Of a stretch of DNA of 33,256 bases, positions 7,311 to 15,568 are shown piece after piece. Source of the DNA: Lachnospiraceae bacterium. GTDB lineage: Bacteria; Bacillota; Clostridia; Lachnospirales; Lachnospiraceae. The notes below the pieces were generated by a model. That model was given only the letters and a program-made list of their open reading frames with translations. It did not search any database and was not told the origin of the DNA. Location of the stretch: positions 1-33,256 of the forward strand of contig JAFTEC010000064.1 in NCBI GenBank assembly GCA_017453865.1. Direction: 5' to 3'. Made by a program: the position numbers and the translations under genes. Every line of letters starts with the position of its first letter. Position 1 is the first letter of the stretch.

Positions 7311-8705
7311 TTATGCAAGGCGGAAGGTCAGGGTAACATCCGCAAAGCGCAGCATATCTCCGTCAAAGAGCTCTGCTGTTTCACTGCCTTTAAGAATACG
7401 TTCGTTTACTGCGGTCCCGTTTGTGGAATTAAGGTCGGACAGGAAGTAACGGCCGCCTTCCTCCCTTATGCATGCGTGGATCCTGCTGACCTTCGGATCC
7501 GGAAGGACCGCATCCGCCTTGTTCCGCATCTTCCCGATCATATAAGGGGTCTGTTCTATCCTGTATTCTCTTTGCTCACCTCCTATCCTGCCCGAAAGAA
7601 ACGGAATCCGGCTTTTCCTCCCGCCTCCGGAGAGATCCGAAAGAAGAACCGTGGCATCACTGTCCTCCATACTGTCCTGCCCCGTTCTCTCCATGATCTT
7701 TTCCTCCAGCGGGTCAAAGAGGAATTCCTCCTGCCGGATATCGGAATTCAGGCTGTCCATATCCTTTTCCCTGTCTTCCTCCTCCTTTTTCCGCTTATTC
7801 CAGATATATATCCCAAGGGTAATAAAGAGCCCCGAGATCACCATCACCGCTATACCGCCCCGAATATAATCCCTGTCGCTAAGGGACAAAGCCCTCATAA
7901 CGGAAGGATTCAGGAAAACATAGGCGTATGCTGCGGAGGCGATAACCGCAGGTATAAAGGATAAAAGAATGATGAGCTTTCCGCTTTTTTTCTCTCCCTC
8001 CTTTTCCGGAGCCGAATCCCCGAGGTAATAATTCTCATCATCTGTCCAGATCTTTGAAAGAGAGAGCGAATTGGTATTGCCCTCAAATACGGGATTCTGC
8101 TTTTCCCCGGAAGCCGTTTTTTCTTCCTTACTTACAGCTGCGGTGCTCTCAGCGATCCTTCCCGTATCCTCCTTTGTATCCCGTCCCTTGAAAAAATCCC
8201 CGGGCAGCAATATTCCCTCGCTTATCCTGTCGAAGTAGTCATATGCCGCCTTTACGGCTTCTTCATCCTTTTTGTCTGCCGTATCTATAAGAAACTGTCC
8301 GAGAGCGTAATATCCTTCCTCCCCCTCGGGATTCTCCGGATAATAGCAGAAGACCGGCTCTCCCTTCTCCAGATCCCAGAAAATATGCTCCGGCTCCATC
8401 ATAAGATCCTTCGCATCCAGAAGAAACTTTCCGATCTCCTCCGACACCATAATTATTCCGGAAAACAAAGCCTTCAGCTCTTTAAAGGAAATGGGGTTTC
8501 CTTCAAAAACATTCCTAAGGGTCTGACAGGAGCCCATATCATAGCTATAGCAGGACTCTCCGTTAAGGAACCTGATATTAAGCTTTGCGAGCCCTCTTAT
8601 ACTGTTTTTTATCACCATTTTTTCCCTGAAGCTTCTCTTTTCTCCGCCTGTTCTTTTAACGACCATTGTTCTTTTACATAGATCCTGCCTGTATTCCGCT
8701 TCCAT
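7311..8705 (-). CDS. DUF6382-type membrane protein with C-terminal FHA domain
   Basis: 464 residues. The N-terminal ~190 residues match the DUF6382 type found beside Tad genes in Lachnospiraceae (function unknown). A charged linker leads to two membrane helices (about residues 243-265 and 280-302). After another charged stretch, the last ~90 residues form an FHA domain: MIGKMRNKADAVL, KVSRIHACI, YFLSDLNSTNGT. FHA domains bind phosphothreonine peptides, so the protein probably links Ser/Thr phosphorylation to pilus assembly or output at the inner membrane; that link is inferred. No kinase gene is in the window. The ATG directly follows the stop codon of the TadE-like gene, indicating coupling. 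Confidence 0.85.
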   Translation of the reverse strand: MEAEYRQDLCKRTMVVKRTGGEKRSFREKMVIKNSIRGLAKLNIRFLNGESCYSYDMGSCQTLRNVFEGNPISFKELKALFSGIIMVSEEIGKFLLDAKDLMMEPEHIFWDLEKGEPVFCYYPENPEGEEGYYALGQFLIDTADKKDEEAVKAAYDYFDRISEGILLPGDFFKGRDTKEDTGRIAESTAAVSKEEKTASGEKQNPVFEGNTNSLSLSKIWTDDENYYLGDSAPEKEGEKKSGKLIILLSFIPAVIASAAYAYVFLNPSVMRALSLSDRDYIRGGIAVMVISGLFITLGIYIWNKRKKEEEDREKDMDSLNSDIRQEEFLFDPLEEKIMERTGQDSMEDSDATVLLSDLSGGGRKSRIPFLSGRIGGEQREYRIEQTPYMIGKMRNKADAVLPDPKVSRIHACIREEGGRYFLSDLNSTNGTAVNERILKGSETAELFDGDMLRFADVTLTFRLA

Positions 8706-9164
8706 TTAATCCTCCCCTTTTCCTCCCGCATATGCTTCCACGACCCTGCACTCCCTTATGAAGCCTGCCGGGTCTATACGGCTGCTTCGCCCGATAACCC
8801 TGATGGATGTGTTTACCATACCCATACCCGGAACCGGCAGCACTCCCGCGGGGATAGCGAATTCTCCCTTATAGGTCACATTTATCTCCTTGCTGTCCAC
8901 CTTGATGTCCATATCCAGATTTTTTGTGGCAAGAAGGCGGCCCTCCGTCTCCCGTTTTCCCGTATCCCTTACCTTGGAAAAGATATCCCCATGGGGACTT
9001 GTTATCTCACTTCCCCTTAATGCCGCCTGATTTGCGGCTGCATCCATCACTGCCCTGTCATGGATAAAAAAAGAAAAATATATGAGAAGCACGGTCACTG
9101 CAAGGATAAACGGAAAGAGTAAGGATGCTTCAACCGTATATGATGCCTTGTATTTCTTATTCAT
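8706..9164 (-). CDS. TadE-like pseudopilin
   Basis: 152 residues from an ATG with AAGGAGG four bases upstream; a longer start at 9200 lacks such a site. The N-terminus MNKKYKASYTVEASLLFPF is a class III prepilin leader: a short basic segment, likely cleavage after Ala7, Glu at +5 of the mature protein, then one membrane helix. TadE/TadF-type minor pseudopilins are processed by a prepilin peptidase and prime or form part of the Tad pilus. A prepilin peptidase gene lies immediately upstream, 13 bases away, and the FHA gene follows directly. The C-terminal part (about 110 residues) is exposed and unremarkable. Confidence 0.85.
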   Translation of the reverse strand: MNKKYKASYTVEASLLFPFILAVTVLLIYFSFFIHDRAVMDAAANQAALRGSEITSPHGDIFSKVRDTGKRETEGRLLATKNLDMDIKVDSKEINVTYKGEFAIPAGVLPVPGMGMVNTSIRVIGRSSRIDPAGFIRECRVVEAYAGGKGED

Positions 9165-9177
9165 AAACCCTCCTTTT

Positions 9178-9609
9178 TCAGATATAGTATCTGTCACCAA
9201 TCTTTATAATCAGAAATGCCGCCAGAAGAAAGGGAACAAAGGGCAGCTCCCTGTCCTTTTTCCAGCCCTTAAGGATCATCGCTCCCACGGAAAAGAGCGC
9301 AGACAGGAACAGAGCGAAGGTAAGAAGCCTCAAATTTTCGGAAAATCCGAGAAAGATCCCGGTTACCACTAGGATCAGCCCGTCACCCTCTCCTATGGCT
9401 CCCTTTGTAATACGTGAGATTATAAGCAGGGCGATCCCGGCGGCAGTACCGGTCAGGGCTGCGATCACTGCCTCCGGTCCGGAAGCGGCAGCTATGATGA
9501 CACCCGCCAGAAAAAAGGGCAGCAATACCTTAAGATAGATCTCATTATTTCTTATGTCCGTGTATGAACAGAGCAGCAAAAATACCGTTATCAATATACT
9601 CAGTATCAT
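9178..9609 (-). CDS. Prepilin peptidase, A24/TadV type (second copy)
   Basis: 143 residues, the short TadV/CpaA form. It is an integral membrane aspartyl protease that removes the leader of Flp-type pilins and pseudopilins. The two catalytic Asp residues are visible in SYTDIRNNE and GEGDGLIL (GxGD motif), separated by hydrophobic helices. ATG 9609 is preferred over GTG 9639: GGAGG lies 11 bases before it and the upstream gene ends at 9617. It lies between two pseudopilin genes, unlike the first prepilin peptidase gene at the head of the operon, and may serve those substrates. Confidence 0.87.
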   Translation of the reverse strand: MILSILITVFLLLCSYTDIRNNEIYLKVLLPFFLAGVIIAAASGPEAVIAALTGTAAGIALLIISRITKGAIGEGDGLILVVTGIFLGFSENLRLLTFALFLSALFSVGAMILKGWKKDRELPFVPFLLAAFLIIKIGDRYYI

Positions 9610-9616
9610 CCTTTTC

Positions 9617-10480
9617 CTATCCTCCGCCGCAGTCCGCACAGGGCGGCCTTCCTCCCGTTTCGGAGATCGGTACCGTTTTCACCGTCCGCTTTAATCCCGG
9701 ACAGCTGATCTTCGTATGATATCTGTCACCGTCATCCGTTATATACAGGTTTTCCCCGCTCCCGCCGCCGCAGTATTCGCAGGGGTAATACTTCCCGCCG
9801 GCGTTGTTCCTTTCCTTTCCCACCGAAGCTTTTGTGGTGTGGCGTATATTCAGATTGAGATGGCTGCAGTTCCTGTCCCGGTGATAAACCGTTCCCTTCT
9901 CGGTGATAAAGACCATTTCTTCATCCTCTTCTCCCGAGCGGTCCTCCCTGCGTGTATTGTCATATCCCGTAAACGCCCTTATCCTTGCCCTGTCTATGAC
10001 CCGGAAGCCCTTTACACCCGGCAGCGGAAAGAATACCTTCATCCGCCAGACGGCATTCAGATCTATCATCTGGTCCGCTCCCAGCACGCTTGAATGGATA
10101 AAGGACAATCCGCCAAGGTCACTTTCCACCGGAAGCTTTCCCGGGTTCTCCTTTTTCAGATCATTTACCACCATTCCTCTCCCCACGGTCAGGGAGACAG
10201 CCTTCCCTCCCGGCAGACTGCCGTCCATTCCGGCCTTATTTACGGCATAGGCGTAGGTACTGAGCTTTCGTCCGTTTTCCAGGAGTGCGGCGCTCATATT
10301 GCCTGAAAACCTGACGGCCTCCCCTATCATTATCAGGGAGAGCACAGCAAAGATAAAAAGCGGCAGCACAAGTGCGGTTTCAATCGTAAGGCTTCCCTTT
10401 AAGACCCTGAGAGAAGAGGAAGCGGACAGATCCCTTTTTTGTAGGAGTATATTTTGTTTTGTAAGCAGTTTCTTTCTCAT
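9617..10480 (-). CDS. TadE/TadG-like pseudopilin with two C-terminal Cys/His motifs
   Basis: 287 residues. The N-terminus carries a pilin-type leader, VLKG then SLTIETALVLP, with cleavage likely after Gly29 and Glu34 at +5, followed by a membrane helix. The C-terminal ~100 residues hold two similar units: His200-x4-Cys205...Cys234-x2-Cys237 and His255-x4-Cys260...Cys281-x2-Cys284, each starting with a Tyr before the His and ending CGGG. Such a His/three-Cys set could bind zinc or iron, or form disulfides outside the cell; which is unknown. The ATG at 10480 has no clear ribosome binding site, and the 104 bases before it, after the DUF5702 gene, hold no obvious element. Function in the Tad apparatus is inferred from the leader and position. 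Confidence 0.82.
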   Translation of the reverse strand: MRKKLLTKQNILLQKRDLSASSSLRVLKGSLTIETALVLPLFIFAVLSLIMIGEAVRFSGNMSAALLENGRKLSTYAYAVNKAGMDGSLPGGKAVSLTVGRGMVVNDLKKENPGKLPVESDLGGLSFIHSSVLGADQMIDLNAVWRMKVFFPLPGVKGFRVIDRARIRAFTGYDNTRREDRSGEEDEEMVFITEKGTVYHRDRNCSHLNLNIRHTTKASVGKERNNAGGKYYPCEYCGGGSGENLYITDDGDRYHTKISCPGLKRTVKTVPISETGGRPPCADCGGG

Positions 10481-10584
10481 GTCTAAAACCCAATTTCATT
10501 ATCATCAAAGGAGAGTCTGTCTGTTTTGGGGGAATCCGGGATCCGCCCGCTTCCTCTTATCTCAGGGTCGTTTTTACATTCTTT

Positions 10585-11997
10585 TCACTCTATGATCTCT
10601 TCATAGGAGTAATCCCTTCTTATGGTGAAGGAATATCCCTTTTTTGCCTTCAGGCTTACATCCGCCTCGGCATAATCTATGCATCCGTCCATGCGGAAGC
10701 CCTTATTTCCTTCCTTTGTGCGCATATTCATCTCTATGATATCCATGGCTCTCATTACCTTTTTTGTTTTGTTTTCAGTTGCCAGTAGCATCAGGCAGTA
10801 ATCTCCATAATCAAGACCACTCTCATTGTCTCCCTTACTTACGGGAATACTCAGGAACAGGGGAAGCTCAGCTGCCAGCTTTATACGGAAGTCTTTACCT
10901 TCCTTTATCACCGGTATCCTTCCGCCCTTCAGAAGAGTACGCATATCTACAACACTTTCCGCAAAGCCCCAGGTGAAGAGGAGCATATCGGCTAAGGGCT
11001 CCTCTATCTCCGGATTAAGGAGAAGCAGGGAAATGACAGCGGCAAGTGCCTCGCACTGGCCTTTCTTTCCCTCATCCTTAAATACAGCCATTGTGTCCGC
11101 AGCCTCTCTGATAACGAAAAGCTTGAAAACGGTGTCCCGAAAATTAGCCTGATCCGTGTTTTTCCCGTTAAGGATATATTCAAGCTCATAGGAGCAGGAC
11201 TCATGTGAAAGGTCATTTATATAGGAGCTCATTTTCCATTTAAGATAGGCATCAAACAGAAGATCATTCACAAGTGAATCCGGATTACTTTCCGGCCGTA
11301 TTACACCTGCTCCCTGTCTCAGATCCCGGTGGGATGCGGTATTCTTAAGATCAAGCTTTTTGTCGGATACACTTACCCCTCCCGATACCAGTTTTTCTAT
11401 TATTCCCGGTCTTTCATCATAAACCTCGTCCACTGGGCACTTCTCAACCTTCAGATCAACGCCCTTCAGCTCCTTCTCCACTGCCTGTCTTTTTTTGTCT
11501 GTGTCAAAATCCTTTATTCCGCTCTTCTCGTAGTCTGTCGCGTTTCTCTTCAGCTTTTCCACGATCCCCAGACCGAAGTGATCCCTGACGGCGTGGATCG
11601 CCTGCCGCTTAAATTCCCGACCTCCCTGATCGGAGGCATAGGAATACTGTGTGAGCTCCGCTTTCTCCACGTCCAGAGCCATGATCTCGTCCAGCCCGAA
11701 GGACAGTATCCCCTTTGCAGGACGTCCGTTATACTGCATATAACTTTGGAGGTGATCCTCCGTTGCGGAAATATCCGCTTTTCCGCTTCCGTAGGTGGTG
11801 TCTATGAAGAGGAGATCATAATCCTTCAGCAGTTCCCTGTTATACTCGGCAAATATCGACATCAGCCCCATCTCCATGATCATTTCCGTGCGCATCCTCA
11901 GAGCGCTGTATCGAGCGCTTTCGATCACGGCTCCTATGAGAGACAGTATGATCGTCAATGATAAGCTCAGAAAAACAGTTATTGTTCCCCTCTTCAT
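10585..11997 (-). CDS. DUF5702-type Tad-associated surface protein
   Basis: 470 residues. The start MKRGTITVFLSLSLTIILSL resembles a pilin-like leader (possible cleavage after Gly4) but has Phe instead of the usual Glu at +5. One N-terminal membrane helix is followed by a long, mostly helical exposed region. Proteins of this type (DUF5702) occur in Tad loci of Lachnospiraceae and have no established role; structural comparison to TadG-like large pseudopilins is plausible. GGGAGG stands four bases before the ATG. The gene sits between the Flp pilin and the Cys/His pseudopilin, in the part of the operon that encodes structural subunits. Confidence 0.8.
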   Translation of the reverse strand: MKRGTITVFLSLSLTIILSLIGAVIESARYSALRMRTEMIMEMGLMSIFAEYNRELLKDYDLLFIDTTYGSGKADISATEDHLQSYMQYNGRPAKGILSFGLDEIMALDVEKAELTQYSYASDQGGREFKRQAIHAVRDHFGLGIVEKLKRNATDYEKSGIKDFDTDKKRQAVEKELKGVDLKVEKCPVDEVYDERPGIIEKLVSGGVSVSDKKLDLKNTASHRDLRQGAGVIRPESNPDSLVNDLLFDAYLKWKMSSYINDLSHESCSYELEYILNGKNTDQANFRDTVFKLFVIREAADTMAVFKDEGKKGQCEALAAVISLLLLNPEIEEPLADMLLFTWGFAESVVDMRTLLKGGRIPVIKEGKDFRIKLAAELPLFLSIPVSKGDNESGLDYGDYCLMLLATENKTKKVMRAMDIIEMNMRTKEGNKGFRMDGCIDYAEADVSLKAKKGYSFTIRRDYSYEEIIE

Positions 11998-12023
11998 ATA
12001 ACCTCCCTTTGGTCAAAATGGTT

Positions 12024-12185
12024 TCAGACCGATCCGGCCTTGGAATTAATGGTCTTAAAGATCTTATTGACCAGATTCGTAAGCTGTTCCTTGAAAATAA
12101 GGACCAGGCCTATGAGAACCACAAGGATCAGTATCATTTCAACCGTTCCTATGGCATCCTCTTCGGCAAAAAACCTTTTTAACAT
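12024..12185 (-). CDS. flp: Flp1-type major pilin subunit (53 residues)
   Basis: A small frame of 53 codons, easily missed. ATG at 12185 is preceded by GGGAGGG five bases upstream; the stop is TGA at 12026-12024. The peptide begins MLKRFFAEEDAIGTVEMILI, then a hydrophobic helix and an amphipathic tail ending KAGSV. Acidic residues before a GTVE motif with Glu at +5 and a hydrophobic helix are the mark of Flp1-like type IVb pilins in Gram-positive Tad systems. Cleavage probably follows Ala11 rather than the more common Gly. It sits just after TadC and before the DUF5702 gene. It is likely the main pilus fibre subunit, secreted by the TadA/B/C platform. Confidence 0.88.
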   Translation of the reverse strand: MLKRFFAEEDAIGTVEMILILVVLIGLVLIFKEQLTNLVNKIFKTINSKAGSV

Positions 12186-12252
12186 ATCTACCCTCCCTTC
12201 TTAAAGATATTTATGATAAAGCCCGTATTCAGGCTCTCTCATACCCTGTCCT

Positions 12253-13608
12253 CTATATTGAAAACGACAGAAATGCCGGTATTATCACTATTATCATCAC
12301 CACAAGAAGCATTATCCCCATAGGCAGGAGAAGCTTTGTTCCCGCTTCCTCTCCGGTCTTTCTGGCATTTGCCTTCCTGTCCTCAAAGGCATCCCGTGCC
12401 TCCGATTCCAGAACCGCCGTCAGTCCCGAGTTTCCCTTCTGAAGGTTCTGGGAAAGAAGAGTTCCAAGCTTCCCGTATCTTCTGACTCCGGCTCTTATGC
12501 CGAAGTTCTGGTAGGCCTGGGATTCCGGCACACCGCCCTTCATTTCCCGGACGCTTATCAGCATTTCCTCAAAGGCAAAGCGTTTTTCTTTTTTGCCGCT
12601 CCGTCTCTGCTTCTCATAGTCCGAAGCTATCCTTTCAAAGGCTCCTCTTATGGTCATTCCCGCGAAGAAAAAGAGATTAAGCCTGCTTACGATATCGGGA
12701 TAATCAAGGAGCATTTCCCGTTCTCTTTCCTTTATCCTGTTGTCCAGATCCCTGTCCCTGCCGTACCAGATAACCAGGCTTAAGATCACGGTCAATGCAA
12801 GGATCAGAGCCCCCGTCTTTTCGGTAAGGACCCTGTAGCGGATCTCCTTATCCCCTATGGAACGGGGAAGTATCAGGTTCTCCGATGAAACCGTGAGGGT
12901 GTCATACCTGTTGATCTTATTTATCACCATATCCCTTATCCGTCCCGCTGCTTCCCTGTGTCTCGGAAATACCAGGACCGGAAAGGAATAATCAGCATAT
13001 CTCCCCATATAGCTAAGGCTTGCGGTTAGCACCACCGGCGTCCCGTTAACATCCTTTACCTCCTCCTGTATGGTCCCGCTGCTGTTCAGCACATCATAGT
13101 TATCAACGCTCCATTCGATATTTACGGGATAATCCTCCGCGCTTTCCTTAAGCTCCAGGTCATACTCCACCCTTTCAAGCGAGCTGTTTTCACCGAGGAT
13201 CTGCCGGGGCAGACGCTCTCCGATCTCATCAAATATCCTTTCTGTCTCTTCATCGCTATACTGTCTTTCTCCCACGGTAAGGGATATCGGCTCCTCAATC
13301 TCCCTGTCGCCGACCCTTGCCATTAGTTCCACGGTCCGGTCTCCCTCCCCGTAGCTGTTCCTCTCTATGCTAAGGCAGTCCTCATCTAATGACTTTATAA
13401 GGGTGCCTGCGGTAAGCACCGCAGAAAGCACTCCCCCGATCAAGAGCACGCTGAGCACCTCACTCAGCTTATCGATCCTGTATTTTTCAGCTTCCTTCCT
13501 GCCTCCTGCGGCGGGATTAAGGAGCATCTGCTTTTTTATGATCTCCGCATTTCCGGAGAGCTTGAATTTTTTCAGAATGCTTACGGCAAAACGTCTGATG
13601 ATCTTCAT
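12253..13608 (-). CDS. tadC: TadC-like pilus platform protein (T2SS F family)
   Basis: 451 residues, longer than usual for TadC (about 300). The C-terminal half has the T2SSF fold: an N-terminal membrane helix, the helical core LNLFFFAGMTIRGAFERIA...FEEMLISVREMKGG, and a final hydrophobic helix. An N-terminal extension of about 240 residues includes a membrane helix (LIGGVLSAVLTAGTL) and a largely beta-type exposed segment before a second helix (GALILALTVILSLVIW); this extra domain is unassigned. With TadB it forms the inner-membrane platform turned by the TadA ATPase. Ribosome binding site AGAGGGG precedes the ATG by 3 bases. It lies 26 bases after tadB. Confidence 0.85.
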   Translation of the reverse strand: MKIIRRFAVSILKKFKLSGNAEIIKKQMLLNPAAGGRKEAEKYRIDKLSEVLSVLLIGGVLSAVLTAGTLIKSLDEDCLSIERNSYGEGDRTVELMARVGDREIEEPISLTVGERQYSDEETERIFDEIGERLPRQILGENSSLERVEYDLELKESAEDYPVNIEWSVDNYDVLNSSGTIQEEVKDVNGTPVVLTASLSYMGRYADYSFPVLVFPRHREAAGRIRDMVINKINRYDTLTVSSENLILPRSIGDKEIRYRVLTEKTGALILALTVILSLVIWYGRDRDLDNRIKEREREMLLDYPDIVSRLNLFFFAGMTIRGAFERIASDYEKQRRSGKKEKRFAFEEMLISVREMKGGVPESQAYQNFGIRAGVRRYGKLGTLLSQNLQKGNSGLTAVLESEARDAFEDRKANARKTGEEAGTKLLLPMGIMLLVVMIIVIIPAFLSFSI

Positions 13609-13634
13609 TTTCCCCTCTTTTTCCGTGCTGTTCC

Positions 13635-14378
13635 CTACACCTTTTCTGCATCCGCAGTTATCCTTTCCGCTATGACAAAAGCGATAAGATACAGGCAGAG
13701 ACAGACTGTCATGATCACATAACCCGTTATATTGTGGTAAAGTGCCGCCAGAAATCCTGAGGAGGTCAGGTTCAGATATACGATTATCCCGAAGGGAACG
13801 GCCTCCATTATGCGGGTCTCATAGCGTCTCGAGCTTATCGCGGTCTTTATCTCCCTCCTTACATCCATCTTGTCCCCTATTGATTCTGCGGCCTTCCTTA
13901 TGATCCTCGTAAAATCCCCTCCGCTTCTCTTCGCTGCGGCAAAAACATTTGCAAAATCCTCGATGTCCTCGATTCCGCTTCTGTCGGAAATATCCAGCAG
14001 TATTTTTTCCAAGGTCTCATTGGATCTTAATCGCCGGGTCAGTACCCTGAATTCATCCCTTATGGGACTTTCCCCGTACATGCTTTCCATCACCCTCCCC
14101 GCCTCGATAAAGGCATTTTCAACGGAATAGCCTGCGTTCAAAGATGACTGCACCGCCATTATTGCTTCCCTGAATTCCAGGGAAAGCTCATACTTTCTCT
14201 TTTCTATCAGGCTCTTTCTCATATATTTGAAAAAAAAGGTCTCAACGGGGATAAGAAGTAAAAAGAAAACAACGGGACTTTTATAGAATGTCCAGGATAT
14301 CAGTCCGTCTGCCGCGGCTCCCAGAAGGAAACAGATCAGCTTCTCACCGGCAGAAAACCTGTATTTATCATAGTTCAA
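13635..14378 (-). CDS. tadB: TadB-like pilus platform protein (T2SS F family)
   Basis: 247 residues with the T2SSF domain (MAVQSSLNAGYSVENAFIEA and FANVFAAAKRSGGDF are typical TadB segments), two N-terminal and two C-terminal membrane helices. It partners TadC in the pilus export platform. The start is TTG at 14378, overlapping the tadA stop by four bases (TTGA); GGGAGG lies about six bases before it inside tadA, which supports this rare start codon and tight coupling. Confidence 0.9.
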   Translation of the reverse strand: MNYDKYRFSAGEKLICFLLGAAADGLISWTFYKSPVVFFLLLIPVETFFFKYMRKSLIEKRKYELSLEFREAIMAVQSSLNAGYSVENAFIEAGRVMESMYGESPIRDEFRVLTRRLRSNETLEKILLDISDRSGIEDIEDFANVFAAAKRSGGDFTRIIRKAAESIGDKMDVRREIKTAISSRRYETRIMEAVPFGIIVYLNLTSSGFLAALYHNITGYVIMTVCLCLYLIAFVIAERITADAEKV

Positions 14379-15568
14379 ATAAAACCTCCCCTTTCCAGCT
14401 TGTATGTGGCATTTAATTCACCCTCCTTTTTCAGCTTCCCTCCGTCAAAGCCGTACAGGCTTTTATATGTGATCTCCCCATCCTCGCAGCCCGTGATCTC
14501 CACGATCTCCAGTACCTTGCGGCTCTTATCCTTTAGCCTCCCGAGATGGACGATGATGTCCACCGCCGAAGCGATCTGCCGCCTTATCGCCTGCAGGGGA
14601 AGCTCCATTCCCGCCATCAGCACCATAGTTTCAAGCCTTGAGAGCATATCCTTGGCGGAATTTGCGTGTCCGGTGGAAAGACTCCCGTCATGTCCCGTGT
14701 TCGCTGCCTGCAGAAAGTCAAAGGCTGCTCCGTCCCTTATCTCTCCGACTATGATCCTGTCGGGCCGCATACGGAGTGAGGATTTGATAAGATCCCTCAT
14801 AGTAACCGGTTTACAGCCCTCCACATTTGCATTTCTGGTCTCCAGGCTCACAAGATTCGGTATCCCCTGTATCTGAAGCTCTGCGGAGTCCTCAATGGTT
14901 ATCACCCGGGTTTCTTCGGGGATGAAGGATGAGAGAGCGTTCAGGAATGTGGTCTTCCCGCTTCCCGTTCCGCCGGACACGAAGATGTTGTAGCCGCTTA
15001 TGACAAGCTTCCTTAAGAATTCCACTGCTTCCGGGGTAATGGAGCCGAATTTGATTAGATCCTCCATCCTTATGGGTTTCTCAGGGAAGCGCCGTATCGT
15101 TATTACGGGTCCGTTTAATGCCACAGGGTTCATAACTATATTTACCCGGGAGCCGTTTTCCAGCCTGGCATCGACTATGGGGGATGCCTCGTTCACCACT
15201 CTGTTAGATCCCGCTGCTATCTGCTGTATCACGTCATTTAAGGTTTCCTTCGATTCAAAGCGCTTGTCCCAGAGGAACAGTGCCCCGTCTCTCTCAACAA
15301 AGATATTCTCGGTTCCGTTCACCATTATTTCCGTAACCTTCGGATCGTCTATGAGGCTCTGTATCACCCCCTTTTTCCTGATGGAATCAAAGAGCTCCCG
15401 CATCAGCCTCCGTTTGTCTTCGAGACTCAGGTATTCTCTTTTGCCTGCAGATACAACGGCATTGCTTATGATCTCCTCTATTTCCTCATCGCTGACCTCC
15501 CTTGACAGATCTATCTCCCTTAATATCCCGTCGTGAAGCTCCTGTCTTATTTCCGCCGGATCCCTCAT
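14375..15568 (-). CDS. tadA: TadA/CpaF-family pilus assembly ATPase
   Basis: 397 residues, a cytoplasmic hexameric secretion ATPase that drives Tad pilus assembly. Walker A GGTGSGKT is at residues 199-206. The Walker B and Asp box region IIVGEIRDGAAFDFL and the downstream GHDGSLSTGHANS (His box) are intact. The N-terminal domain has IMVNGTENIFVERDG, typical of CpaF. The ATG overlaps the tadZ stop codon by four bases (ATGA), and its own stop overlaps the tadB start, so the three genes are translationally coupled. No key residue is missing. Confidence 0.96.
   Translation of the reverse strand: MRDPAEIRQELHDGILREIDLSREVSDEEIEEIISNAVVSAGKREYLSLEDKRRLMRELFDSIRKKGVIQSLIDDPKVTEIMVNGTENIFVERDGALFLWDKRFESKETLNDVIQQIAAGSNRVVNEASPIVDARLENGSRVNIVMNPVALNGPVITIRRFPEKPIRMEDLIKFGSITPEAVEFLRKLVISGYNIFVSGGTGSGKTTFLNALSSFIPEETRVITIEDSAELQIQGIPNLVSLETRNANVEGCKPVTMRDLIKSSLRMRPDRIIVGEIRDGAAFDFLQAANTGHDGSLSTGHANSAKDMLSRLETMVLMAGMELPLQAIRRQIASAVDIIVHLGRLKDKSRKVLEIVEITGCEDGEITYKSLYGFDGGKLKKEGELNATYKLERGGFI

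Noticed and set aside
11329-11961. 210-codon plus-strand frame opposite the DUF5702 gene
   Set aside because: It lies wholly within a better supported gene and has low-complexity composition without start signals.
12001-12182. Plus-strand frame over the Flp pilin
   Set aside because: The minus strand carries a short frame with an ideal ribosome binding site and Flp1 features; the plus frame has neither.
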